Source: Eustoma russellianum
Taxonomy: Eukaryota > Streptophyta > Magnoliopsida > Gentianales > Gentianaceae
Assembly: GCA_036186865.1 (NCBI GenBank)
Contig: AP025074.1
Coordinates: 5,942,877 to 6,006,876, forward strand
Length of the DNA: 64,000 nucleotides
Direction of reading: 5' to 3'
The translations under genes were made by a program, and so were the position numbers. The notes below the pieces were generated by a model. The model had not been told where the DNA came from. It searched no databases and was given only the letters and a program-made list of their open reading frames with translations. Positions 23,014 to 34,530 of the stretch are shown piece by piece; the first letter of the stretch is position 1, and each line of letters starts with the position of its first letter.

Positions 23014-25462
23014 AATATCTATATTCAGATTTTTTTAAAAAGGCACTATACACATATATTCCAACGTACTACCGACACGTTATATATATTACAAACATAC
23101 GTCAACGTTACACCACTATATTTACCTCATATTTATGAGTATATTCAGGTCTTATATCATATGATATAAGTCATGGTGATGACAAAATTATAACGACACG
23201 TTACAAGGTTCTAAACCAAAAATTGTCGTATCAAGTGACTACCGAAACTTTGCTAACGTGACACGTACTTGCCATATATAGATGGCCAGCCCCTACACTT
23301 CAAACATGGACATAAATTTTGTGGCTAACATGGTACACTCAGCCATTAAATCATTCTATGTTGCCACACACATATCACCCCCAATTAAGGCCAAATCGTG
23401 GAGATTCCAAATTCATATTTTGAGCACATGTAGGCGCCACTTTGATCAGCCATTAGAGCTGAATATACACTTTATTTTATGTATATTTTGTGTGACATAA
23501 TATATATAACATGTGCAAAAAAGTTGGAATTTAATCAGAGAAAAATCGCGTAATCCACAAAAGTCAAAAATTCGATTTTCTACGAACACAACACATGGAA
23601 CGTTTTTGGCATGACATATAACATGTATCTAGACACTTTTTACATATTCAATGCATACTACAGTGTTCTAGAATATTCAAATTAGGGCTGATTGGAATAT
23701 ACAATATGTGTATAATTATTGTGCACTATTTTAAAAAGTTTACAAAAATAAAATTCAGCACATGTTCAAGCCTACATGACACGCCTACTCAGCCTTGGTG
23801 GAGCTTATGTGGAGCTTAGTTGGCATCTCAATTGGTGGAGAATAAGCCACACAAGGTAAATGATATAATGGAGGAAGCTATACAATGTAATATTTCAAAC
23901 TTTGTCACAAATGTAACACATGCTGAAAATTCAACATGTGTGAATTGATATGGCCGAATTATTATGCCTTAATTGTGTCAAATTTGCTTCTCCATTTTCA
24001 AGGGATTGATGTGTAATAATATGGTAATAATTTCAAAATCTTGAGATTTAGCACATGCTGAAAATTTCAGCATGTGATACAAATGGTTGGCCGATTTTTT
24101 GGTCATAATGGAGACCAATTTATTTTGCAAATTAGTTGGGATTAATTGTATGATATTTGATAAGGTTTTTACTACTATTGTGGCACATGTTTTGAATGTT
24201 ATTCTCAGATTTTTACAGTCATCAAGTGACGACAAATCTCATCCAATCTAGGAGTGCTAAGTAAGCAAGGCCAAGTCAATCATCCAATCAAGTTGTGCCA
24301 AGTAAGCAAGTTGATGTCACATCTATACAAGGCATTTTTCCAAGGACTTAAAAGAGAATTCTTAAGATGGACATGAAGCCCTAGGGGGCGGCCAACTTCA
24401 AATAAAAAGTAGAAGAAGAGCAAACAAAACGCAAGACAAGTCTCACGATTTCTAAAGTGCAAAAAGACTCTCCGCTCTCTTCTTCTACATTTCTTTCTCC
24501 TTCCTTCTCTCTCAAGTCTATTGTATCTATATTCAAACATATTTGTATAGGCTTTATTCATACCACCATACACGCCTCATTTTTGTAAAAGGTTGATCAA
24601 GGCATGATCAAACCTTCATCCGCTCGGTGGTGGTGTTCGTGATCATTGTGATTTCTTGTTTCGATTGTAAAGGGTTGGAGTTGTGTGTAACTCCAGCAAC
24701 CCGTGTGGTAAGGTGTTATTTTGTTTAGTGATAACCGAGGAAGGTGTCCTCGACGACTGGAGTAGGTTGATTTAACTGAACCAGTATAAAATTCCTGGTG
24801 TTCTTTACTTTTCTGCACAATACTTTCAGTTTCCAGCACTTTGCATCCGTTTCGTCGCAATCTTAAAAATAGCAAACGAATGTCAAAAATTGTAACATTT
24901 TGCAGAAACATAGTCACATCTCTTAAGTTTCATTTGGCCAAGTTTCAACCCATTTGGACAAGTCATCCAAACGTTAATAGTTCTGAGACTAGTGCAATTT
25001 GTTTTTCAGACTTGCAAAGGTTGAGAACTTGGACGTATTTGACATACTTCCCAAAGGAATTTTTCAAAACTGTTTCAACTCATTTAAATAAATATAGTAA
25101 GGGGGTTTTCATTAAAGTTTCAGACCATTTGGAGCTACGGATTAATCGGAATAAATTTTTTAAATCAGACTACTGTTTCTGGCAGATTTGCGCAATCTGA
25201 CCACAAACATATTTTCAAAGGGTTAAAGGTTTAATTTTGATCTGAAATTTTTAGGAGATACTTGAAACATCTGAAACTACATTCTCTCCAAATTTCAGAA
25301 TTTTTGAAGGCCTGTAACCTAGTTTTTCAAACGTTGCAAAACAGGACCTGAAAATAGAAACTGTTTTCAGAAGTTGGGTTTTTGGGTCAAAACATTTTAA
25401 AAACTAAATTTTCCGCACCCACTATTCAACCTCCCTTCTAGTGGTGCCTTATAGGTCCTACA
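22610..25462 (+). repeat. Complete copia LTR shared by C1 (3') and C2 (5')
   Basis: TGTTGAG ... CCTACA, 2853 bp. On the left it is preceded by the PPT array of C1 and on the right it is followed by the PBS of C2, so one LTR serves two internal regions. It contains the AT microsatellite (22973-23010), a palindrome at 24052-24076 and TATAAAATTCC near 24786. No coding capacity. Confidence 0.92.
22973..23010. repeat. AT dinucleotide microsatellite
   Basis: Uninterrupted (AT)n followed by TTTAAATATC; the homologue of 6140-6200 with a different length. Confidence 0.95.
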
Positions 25463-25464
25463 AG

Positions 25465-25475
25465 TGGTATCAGAG
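25465..25475 (+). other. Copia C2 primer-binding site
   Basis: TGGTATCAGAG, matching the 3' end of initiator tRNA-Met, two bases after the LTR. Confidence 0.9.
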
Positions 25476-25518
25476 AGCAGGCACACTCACAACAAGAAGA
25501 TCCAACGATCCAAGTGAG

Positions 25519-27945
25519 ATGGCAACCACTAGTTTCAAAACCGAATAAGAAGGTATGTCTAGTCAAAGGCCTCCTCTTTTAGATGGTGTGTCCTTTATTC
25601 AGTGGAAACTTAGAATGAAACTTTTTCTTATGGCTATTGATATTGGTCTATGGTCTATTATAGAAGACGGTCCATTCGTTCCTTCTAAATTATCTACTAT
25701 AGATGATGTCACACTAGAGGTTGTAAAACCAAGACAAGAGTACACTAGTGATGACAAAACGAGATTAAGTACGAATTCTAGAGCAATGCAATTACTCTTA
25801 AACGAGCTAAGTAAAAGTGAATCTAATTACGTATTCAGTTGCTCTAGTGCTCAAGAGATGTGGAGAATTCTTGAGATGAAACATGAAGGGACTAGCCAAG
25901 TAAAGGAGTCCAAGATTAATATACTTATGTCCACACTTGAGTCTTTCAAATTATTGCCAAATGAGTCTATTGTTGATATGGATCTACGATTGACTAACAT
26001 CTATAATTCTCTTGAGTCTCTTGGCAAAGCTTTCTCTACGCAGGAAAAGGTCCAAAAGGTACTACGAAGTCTTCCATCTGAATGGGACTCTAAAGTCACA
26101 GCAATAGAGGAAAGTAAAGAACCAAATCAATAAAACTGGAGGAACTAATCGGATCGCTAAAGGTATACGAAAAAAACTTACATTAAGGAAATCGGAATCA
26201 ACGTCAAAACAAGGTAAGACTATTGCTCTTAAATCAAATGAATACGTCTCTACTTCTTCCGATCACGTACATGATAGTGATTCTGAATTAGACAATGATG
26301 ATTTAATACTATTGGCAAAAGGTTTGAGAAAAATATGAGAAAGTCATTTAAAAACAAACCTAAGGCTACTTCAACTAAAAGAAATAAAAATAAAACAAAT
26401 GACAAGGACGTGAAGTGCTATGAATGCTGGAAACTTGGGCATTTATCTTATGACTGCCCTAACAAGGACAAACAAACAAACAAACACCTTGACAAGGATC
26501 GGACCAAAACTAGACTTGTCTCAGAACCTAAACAAAGGAGAAGAGCTCTCAAGGCCTCCACTTGGAATGACACATCTGACTCAGAGACCGATACCGAAGA
26601 AGAGACGGCCCAAGTATGCTTTGTATCCAAAGCATCAAACGAGATATCTTCTGATTCTGACTCTGATTCTGAACATTCATATGGTCTTTTTAGTCGATAT
26701 TTAGAATTACACAAATTCACCAAGAATCTCGCAAAAGAAAAGAAACGATTAATTGAAGACAAGAAGTTGTTAAAATCTTTTAACACAAATCTTGTTTCTC
26801 AATTAAACGATTCAAAATAAGAGTCATCTCACATCATCAATGCATTAAAATCAGAGATTTCATCATTAACTACACATAATAATGAAAAACCCGAGATTTC
26901 AAGCTTGAAATCAAGGAATACGGACTTAGAGAAAATGATGAAACAATTTGACACGGAAACTAATATGCTAGATCGCATCATTTTGTCACAAAAGCATGAT
27001 AGTGAGAAAACCGGATTAGGATACATTGAGAAAAACGAAACATCAATTAAACCAACCAAATTCATTTTGTCTAAGAAAATAGAAACGCCTAAGACACATA
27101 TGGCGCCTAAGAAGATGTCTAGGCCTCCTCTCCCTTCATCTCATCATGCTTCTTCTTCTTATCATACAAGATATAATTATGTGCAGTATAGATATGAGAA
27201 GAAATCATTAATGCATACACGACATTCATATCATACATCTAGATCACGCACTATGCACACAAACATAAGAGCATGACAACGACGACCATACAACATGCAT
27301 AAAGGAATACTCGGCCAAAAGCCAAATGTATTCTCACCCCATGTCTACTATGTTGCTTCTTCATCTACATTCTTACCATTTGCTAGACCAAGAAAGATCA
27401 CCCAAGTATGGATACCGAACGGTACTTTTACAAAGAGGTGAATAACTAACTCGTAAGGACCCAAAATAAAAAAGTACCTAAATCGTTGTTGTACATTGCA
27501 GGGAACCCATACATCTAAAGACACATCTATCAAGTGGTTCCTTGACAGCGGTTGCTCAAGGCACATGACGGGTGACCCGAGCTTGTTCTCAAAGTTGAAG
27601 AAGGTTACAAAAGGTGGATCAGTGACCTTCGAAGACAACAATGAAGGAAGAATCATTGGAAAAAGTCCAATCGGAAGCCCAAGTACCCTTCAAATCTCCA
27701 ACGTCTTTCTGGTAAGTAATCTATCTTATAATCTACTTAGCATCTCACAGTTTATTGACAACGGTTTTGATGTGTGTTTCACTCATCCATATTGCAACAT
27801 AATAAATAAAAATGGAGAAACAGTATTAAAAGGAAAAAGGAAAGGAAATATTTTTACGCTTTCTATGGATGACATGTTAGACGCTAAGATTAAGTGTTTT
27901 ATATCAAATAAACCCAACGTTAATTTGTGGCATAGACGATTAGGA
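25519..27945 (+). pseudogene. Copia C2 Gag and protease (3' part displaced by insertion of G)
   Basis: Gag starts at ATG 25519 (MATTSFKTE), with a TAA at 25546 where copy G has CAA. 25555-26133 is the UBN2/copia-type Gag core (FIQWKLRMKLFLMAID ... MWRILEMKHEGTSQVKESKI). Frame slips follow near 26123 and 26170. The zinc knuckle CYECWKLGHLSYDC lies in 26335-26820; Trp replaces the usual Gly but the CCHC ligands remain. After a TAA at 26818 a coiled-coil-like Gag tail continues to 27276. The aspartic protease WFLDSGCSRHMTGD is in 27496-27945, followed by NVNLWHRRLG at the start of the integrase zinc region. LTR G interrupts at 27946. Gag binds RNA and the protease matures the polyprotein; neither is intact. 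Confidence 0.87.
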
Positions 27946-29357
27946 TGTAGGATCTGCAAGGCATCACTAGAAAGGGGGGTTGAATAGTGGGTGCAGAAAA
28001 TGTGGTTTTTAAAATAGTTTTAAACCAAAAACCCAACTTCTGAAAACAGTTTCTGTTTTCAAGACCAGTTTTAAAACCTTTTGAAAACTATGTTGAAGGT
28101 CTTCAAAAATTCTAAAATTTGGAGAGCTTAGCTTCAGATGTTCTGAATATCTCCTAAAAATTTCAGATTAAACTTCAACCTCTAACCCTTTGAAAAATTG
28201 TTGGTGGTCAGATTGCACAAATCTTCCAGATTCGGTAGTCCAATTTGAAAAATTAATTCCTATTTTTCCGTAACTCCAAATGCTCTGAAAATTTAAAGAC
28301 TAACCCCTTATTAGTTTTATTTAATTGGGTTGAAACAATTTTGAAAAATTCTTTTGGAAAGTTAGTCAAATACGATCAAAGTCTCAACCTTTGCAAGCCT
28401 GAAAATCAGACCGCACTAGTCTCAGAACTTTGGACGTTTGAATGACTTATACTTGTCCAAAAGGGTTGAAACTTGCACCAAAAGAACCTTAAGACGTGAG
28501 TCTATGACTATGGAAAGTTTCATAATTTTTGAAATTCGTTTACTCTTTTTACCAACGTGATTAAAAACAATAAACAGTGCTGAAACTGAAAGTAAGTACT
28601 GAAAGTAAATAACACCAGGAATTTTATACTGGTTCGGTCATAAACAACCTACTCCAGTCTTCGAGGACACCTTCCTTGGTTAGCACTAATCACAAAACAC
28701 AAAATAACACCTTACCACAGGGTTGATGGAGTTACACACCAATTCCAACCCTTTACAAACCAACTCCAACCCTTTACAAACCTTGTATGAGAATACAATT
28801 GTCACGAACACCACCACCTTGCAAGTGCAAGATTGATCACACCTTGATCAATCTTTTACAATGATAAAGAGTATGTGGTGGACTATGAAGCCTATTCAAA
28901 TATATGAATATGAGTACAATAGGCTTTTAGAGAGAAGAAAGAAAGAGAGTGTAGAATAGATGAAAACGTTTTTGGCCTTGTATGCTTGTAAGACTTGTGT
29001 TGTTTTTGTCTAGCTCTCTTCTTTCCTTTTATCATTGTGGCCGCCTCCCTTTGATGCCATTCTCCTCTTGAAAATTATCTTCTAAGTCCTTGGAAGAGTA
29101 TATTGCATCATAGTGACATGTCTTTGCTTACTTGGCATCTCCTTATTGGATGATCATTAAGCTCTTGCTTACTTGGCACTCATTGATTGGATGAATGTTG
29201 TCATCACTTGATGACTAGATAAATCTGAAATTACACCACAAAATGCATGTGCCAATTAGCCATTAAATCATTTCCATAAAGCATATAATCATCCCACTTA
29301 TTTTGCAAGACAAATAACTCCAATATACCATGCAAAAATCGACCATAACTTCTCTTG

Positions 29358-29712
29358 CACATGCTGAAATTTCAGCATGTGTAACATTTGCATTTCATTC
29401 AAAATATTGCCAAGTTTACTTTGATTTAATCCAAGAAATCAATCACCATTTAGTGCAAGACATTTCTATCATTTTTGGAATAAAATTTGATCACCAATAG
29501 TGACTAAATTTCAGCCAACATACATTACACACATGCTGAAATTTTCAGCATGTGTGATATTTGAATATATCACTTTATTTATTTCCATAGAATACTCAAA
29601 ACATTGCCATAACATCTCAATTAATTCACATGATTCAAGACAACAAAATATGGCTCATTAAGGGGAGAAATTTGGCCAGCCATATGCACACATGCTGAAT
29701 TTTCAGTATGTG
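29358..29712. repeat. Three CACATGCTGAAA palindromes in the G LTR
   Basis: 29358-29381 is a perfect 24-nt palindrome (arms CACATGCTGAAA). 29528-29556 has 14-nt arms around one T. 29689-29712 is a copy with mismatches. The right LTR has copies at 61386-61409 and 61556-61584; its third, near 61715, is eroded to ATTCAGCATGTG. Confidence 0.92.
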
Positions 29713-30720
29713 TCACAATTGTGACAAGATTTGAAATGTTACCTTTCGTAGTTCCTTTCTTTAAGTCATCAACATTGCATGCTTCATTCTTGGCCAATCA
29801 AGATGCCAACATAGCTCCACATATGCTCCAACATAGATGGTTTAGGCGTGTGAAATGATTATGCAATGTGCCGAAATTTATTTTTGCCAACTTTGTAAAA
29901 TAGTGCACATTTAATTATACACACATGGTATATTCCAATCAGCCCTTAATTGATTTTTCTAGAACACTTTAGAATGTATGAAGTATGTAAAAAATGTCTA
30001 GATACATGTTATATGCCATGCCAAAAATGTTCCATGTGTCGTGTACGTAGAAAACCGAATTTTTCGATGTTTATCGATTACCCGATTTTTCTCTAATTAA
30101 ATTCTAAATTTTTGCACATGTTATATATATTATGTTACAAATAATATTCATAAATTAAACGTTAATATTCATCACTTGGGCTGATCTAAAGTGGCGACCA
30201 AACATGTGTCAAAATTGAAATTGGAATTTCCACAATTTGGCCTTAATTGAGGGTGATTTGTATGTGCCAACATGGAATTATTTTATGGCTGCACATACCA
30301 TGTAAGCCACGAAATTTGTTGCAATTTTTGAAGTGTAGGGTCTGGCCATCTATCTATGGCAAGTACATGACACGTTGGCAATGTTTCGGTATTCGTCCGA
30401 TACGACAATTTTTTGTTTAGAACCTTTTAACGTGTCGTAATAAATTTGTCATCACCATGACTTATATCATATGATATAAGACCTGAATATACTCATAAAT
30501 ATGAGTTAAATATAGTGGTGTGACGTTAACGTACGTACGCAAAATATATAACGTGTCGATAGTACGTTGGAATATATGTGTATGTTCCTTTTTCAAAAAA
30601 AAATATGAAAAAATATATATATTTATGGTAAATGGCATGTAGTATGTGTGGAGAGGGAGTGGAAGACTTTCCTTTCTTCAACTTGTTGCGTTTGTGCCTT
30701 TTCCAAATATAGTTTCCTTT

Positions 30721-30781
30721 AATGAACTACTTAGTTTAATTAACTAAGTATTTCACTTATTGAACTAGTTTAGTTCATTAA
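30721..30781. repeat. Double inverted repeat (G LTR)
   Basis: Homologue of 6001-6057 in reverse orientation: an imperfect AACTACTTAGTT/TAACTAAGTA hairpin, then TGAACTA/TAGTTCA at 30761-30777. Confidence 0.8.
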
Positions 30782-30999
30782 TGGTGGCACCTGAAAATAG
30801 TTCAAACACAATAAATGTTTGCCATTTCATGTAAGCTTTAAAGCTTCATGGCTCGTTAGTACGACAAAATTATATATGAACTATATAAGGCAAGTTTTAT
30901 GCAACAACGTGTCATGTCATGAAATATGTCATGCATTTCTTTAATTTACGTTATTTAAATCTTGTATTTTGAAATCACTCAAACCCATTTTTCTCTACA

Positions 31000-31180
31000 A
31001 TCTCCCCCTTTTGATGATTTTCAAAATAACCTACATTCATGATTTAAATCTTATCACTCCCCCTTCAATCGTGCATAAATTCAAATTTGAGTTTCAAATT
31101 TCAAATTCGCTCCCCCTTGATTTATGCAATCAGTTTCTCTCTCCCCCCTTAAATTATGCGTTCTCTCCCCCTTTATTTTG
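31000..31180 (-). repeat. Multiple polypurine tracts of G
   Basis: Five CTCCCCC-type blocks on the plus strand (near 31002, 31049, 31110, 31140, 31163), i.e. purine tracts on the coding strand; the one touching the LTR is AAAAGGGGGAGAT. Confidence 0.85.
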
Positions 31181-31219
31181 GAAAGTCAATCAAAAATGCA
31201 CGTAAATATTGAAAGATAA

Positions 31220-33253
31220 TCAAATGAAATCAGCAGAAATCATGCCTAATTTAGAACGAAGATTTTCATACGTGGCTTGATTTAAGGCTTTAGTGAAGAT
31301 ATCCGCTACTTGTGCCTCTGCACGTACGTGATCTATGACAATATCACCATTATTTACGTGATCACGAAGGAAGTGATAACCTACTTCTATATGCTTGGCC
31401 TTAGAGTGTAACACGGGATTCTTAGAGAGGTTAATTGCACTCATACTATCACAATATATAGGAATTTTATTTACGATAATTCCAAAGTCCGAAAGTTGTT
31501 GTTTTATCTATAGTAATTGTGTACAACAAAGACTAAGTGCCATGTACTCAGCTTCAGTAGTAGATAAAGCTACGCTTGCTTGCTTTTTGGAAAACCATGA
31601 AATGAGGGAGTTTCCTATAAATTGGCAAGTGCCACTCGTGTTTTTTCTATCTATTTTATATCCACCATAATCAGCGTCAGTATAGGCATGCAAATTAAAG
31701 TCACAATCTTTATCATACCAAATGCCTAAGGTGGGTGTGTGCTTAATATATCGGAATATTCTTTTCACCGCATTATAGTGAGATACCTTAGGTTGACTTT
31801 GAAAACATGCACACATACATACATTGAACATGATATCAGGCCTACTAGCAGTAAGATATAGTAAAGAGCCAATCATAGATCTATATAAGGCATTATCAAA
31901 ATCCTTACCATGTTCATCTTTATCTAATTTAGTAGTGACACTCATAGGGGCGGGGGATGGTTTTAAATTCTCAAAATTGAACTTTTTAATCATACCATTT
32001 ATATATTTAGCTTGACTTATGTGGATGCCTTTACTCGTTTGTTTAATCTGCAAGCCAAGAAAGTAGTTTAATTCGCCAACCATAGACATTTCAAATTTGG
32101 ATTTCATGCATTTTTCAAAATCTTCAACAAGTTTATGAGAAGTGGATCCAAAAATGATGTCATCAACGTAAATTTGAATAATAAGTAAATCCTATTTAAC
32201 TTGTTTTAAAAATAAAGTGCTATCTATAGTGCCTCTTTTAAAACCATTTTCTAAAAGAAAAGTAGCAAAACTGTCATACCATGCTCTAGGTGCTTGCTTT
32301 GGTCCGTATAATGCGTTCTTTAGTTTGTACACGTGATTGGGATGTTTCAAATCTTCAAAACCGGGTGGTTGTTTCACGTATACCTCTTCTTGTATAAATC
32401 TATTTAAGAATGCTCTTTTCACGTCCCCTTGATAAAGTTTAAAATCTTTCATGCAAGCAATGGCAAGTAAAAGTCATATAGCTTCTAAACGTGCTACGGG
32501 TGCAAATGTTTCATCATAATTAATTCCTTCTTCTTGATTATAACCTTGTGCTACAAGTCTAGCTTTATTTCTAACAACTTTTCCTTCTTCATTCATTTTA
32601 TTTCTAAACACCCACTTTGTGCCTATTATGGTCTTATCTTGTGGTCGTGGCACTAAATCCCATACTTCATTTCTAACAAATTGATTAAGTTCGTCATTCA
32701 CAGCATCAATCCAAGAAGAATCACTCAAAGCATCATGCAAATTTTTAGGTTCAATTTCGGAAATCATGGCATGAAATTGATTTATTTCATCCGGATTTAT
32801 TCTTCTACGTGGTCGCACACCGTGAGTGATGTCGCATATAATGAGATCATGTGGGTGATCTCTATGCCATCTTGGTTGATTATTTTCTATGTTCTCATGC
32901 ATTTCTAAGTGATCATGCATTTCTAGTGTATCATGCATATCATGCATATCAAACGTGCCATCATCATCATTCAACACGGGTTTCAATTCAAAATCATCAT
33001 CATATTCTTTATCTTTATCAATCTCACCAAATTCATTAAATTTCACATGAATATATTCTAGAATTTGTCTAGTGAGAGGATCATAACACCTATATGCTTT
33101 TGAATTCACAGAATACCCAACAAAGATGCATTCAATTGATTTAGATTCAAATTTATCTAAATTGTCTTTTGTATTTAAAACAAAGCATTTGCATCCAAAC
33201 ACACGAAAATAGTCAATTTTAGGCACGCGATCATGTAATATCTCATAAGGCAT
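31220..33253 (-). pseudogene. G integrase C terminus, reverse transcriptase and RNase H
   Basis: One continuous minus-strand frame interrupted only by stops. 32474-33253 holds the integrase tail ([20 protein letters not shown]) and RT N terminus ([37 protein letters not shown]). 32192-32452 holds [11 protein letters not shown] and QPPGFED. YVDD is at 32159-32170. 31508-32107 holds NYFLGLQIKQT, SRPDIMF and the RNase H YTDADYGGY and STTEAEYMAL; 31220-31444 is the RNase H tail (VADIFTKALNQ). Stops: TGA 32474, TAG 32192, TAG 31508. The first replaces an expected Arg (CGA to TGA) and the last an expected Trp (TGG to TAG). No frameshift was found in these 2 kb. Confidence 0.88.
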
Positions 33254-34319
33254 CTTATTTATTTTCTTTCTAGTGGACTAGCGATTTACTATGTAGCATG
33301 CACAGTTTACGGCTTCCGCCCAAAAAAATCTAGGCAATTTATTCTCGCACAACATAGTTCTAGCAATTTCTTGTAATGTCCTATTCTTTCTTTCTACTAC
33401 TCCATTTAATTGTGGAGTTCTAGGTGGCGAAAACTCGTGTTTAATCCCTTTTTCTTCGCAAAATGAAATCATGTCCTTGTTTTTAAATTCATCGCCTCTA
33501 TCGCTTCTTATCCTTTTCACATTGAAACCATATTGATTTTCAAGTTGTTTTATTAGTTTCGCAATTTCAATGGCACTATCATCCTTATGTGCAAAGACCA
33601 AAGTCCAAGTATAGCGAGAAAAATCATCAACAACACACAAGCATAGTGACGTCCACCAAGACTCATAGTGCGACTAGGACCAAACAAATCAATGTGTAAT
33701 AATTTTAAAATTCTAGTCGTGCTTATTTCATTTTTAGGTTTTAGTGACTCGCGTGTTTGTTTGTCTTTTATGCAAGATTCACACAACTGAAAGTTGTGTA
33801 AATCAAGTGTAGGCAATCCTCATATTAGGTTCTTTCGTTGGAGTTTTTCTAGTGTAGAAATACCAATGTGTCCTAAGCGTCTATGCGACAAATTTACGTT
33901 AGGTTCATTTGACATGAAATATTTATCCTTAGCGTCTACCATATCATCCATATAAAGTGTGAAAATTTTTCCTTCCCGTTTTCTTTTTAGCACTACTTCT
34001 CCATTTTTATTTATGATATTGCAGTAGGGATGAGTAAAGCACACATCGAAACCATTGTCAATGAATTGCGAAATCTAAGAAGATTATAGGATAAGTTGCT
34101 TACCAAAAAGACGTTTGAGATTTGAAGGGTGATTGGGTTTCTGATTATACATTTTCTAATGATCTTGCTTTCGTTGTTGTCTCCAAAGGTCACAGATCCG
34201 CCTTTTGTGACCTTCTTCAATTTCGTGAATAGGCTCAGGTCACCCGTCATGTGCCTCGAGCATCCACTGTCAAGGAACCATTTGATTGATGTATCTTTTG
34301 ACGTGTGGGTTCCCTGCAA
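33254..34319 (-). pseudogene. G protease and integrase
   Basis: 34011-34319: protease WFLDSGCSRHMTGD, breaking by frameshift near 34075. 33820-34044: pre-integrase segment with the zinc-finger start HRRLGHIGISTLEKL, ending at TGA 33820 where C1 has CGA (21652). 33553-33816: zinc-finger Cys pair (LCESCIKDKQ) and HIDLFGPS. A one-base deletion near 33630 shifts to 33278-33640, the catalytic core (VDDFSRYTW, RSDRGDEF, NGVVERKNR), ending at TAG 33278, after which the same frame continues as the RT entry. Protease matures the precursor and integrase inserts cDNA; both are disabled here. Confidence 0.87.
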
Positions 34320-34530
34320 TGTACGAGAATGATTTAGGTACCCTTTTAATTTTGGGTCCTTGCGAGTTAGTTATTCACCTCTTGGTAAAAGTACCTTTCG
34401 GTACCCATACTTGCGTGATCCTTCTCGGTCTAGCAAATGGCAAGAATGTAGATGAAGGTGCAATGTAGTGACATGTGGTGAGTGCACTTTGGGCCTTTGG
34501 CCAAGAACTCCTTTATACGCATTATATGTA
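34320..34530 (-). pseudogene. G Gag-protease linker region
   Basis: Homologous in reverse to about 27290-27500 of C2 (the FVKRGE/ITQVWIPNGTF region near 27400). Short, without an open frame. Ends at the D target site ATGTA (34526-34530). Confidence 0.7.

Larger units (their letters stand above)
27946..30999 (-). repeat. G 3' LTR
   Basis: 3054 bp, complete. Clearly related to the right LTR 59992-62356 and, in reverse orientation, to 22610-25462. Compared with 60785-60825 it holds a short tandem duplication (CCAACCCTTTACAAACC-like, near 28745-28785). Confidence 0.92.

Noticed and set aside
31000..31220. Possible env-like ORF in copia G downstream of pol
   Set aside because: Only ~220 bp separate the RNase H stop from the LTR, and they are filled by polypurine tracts.
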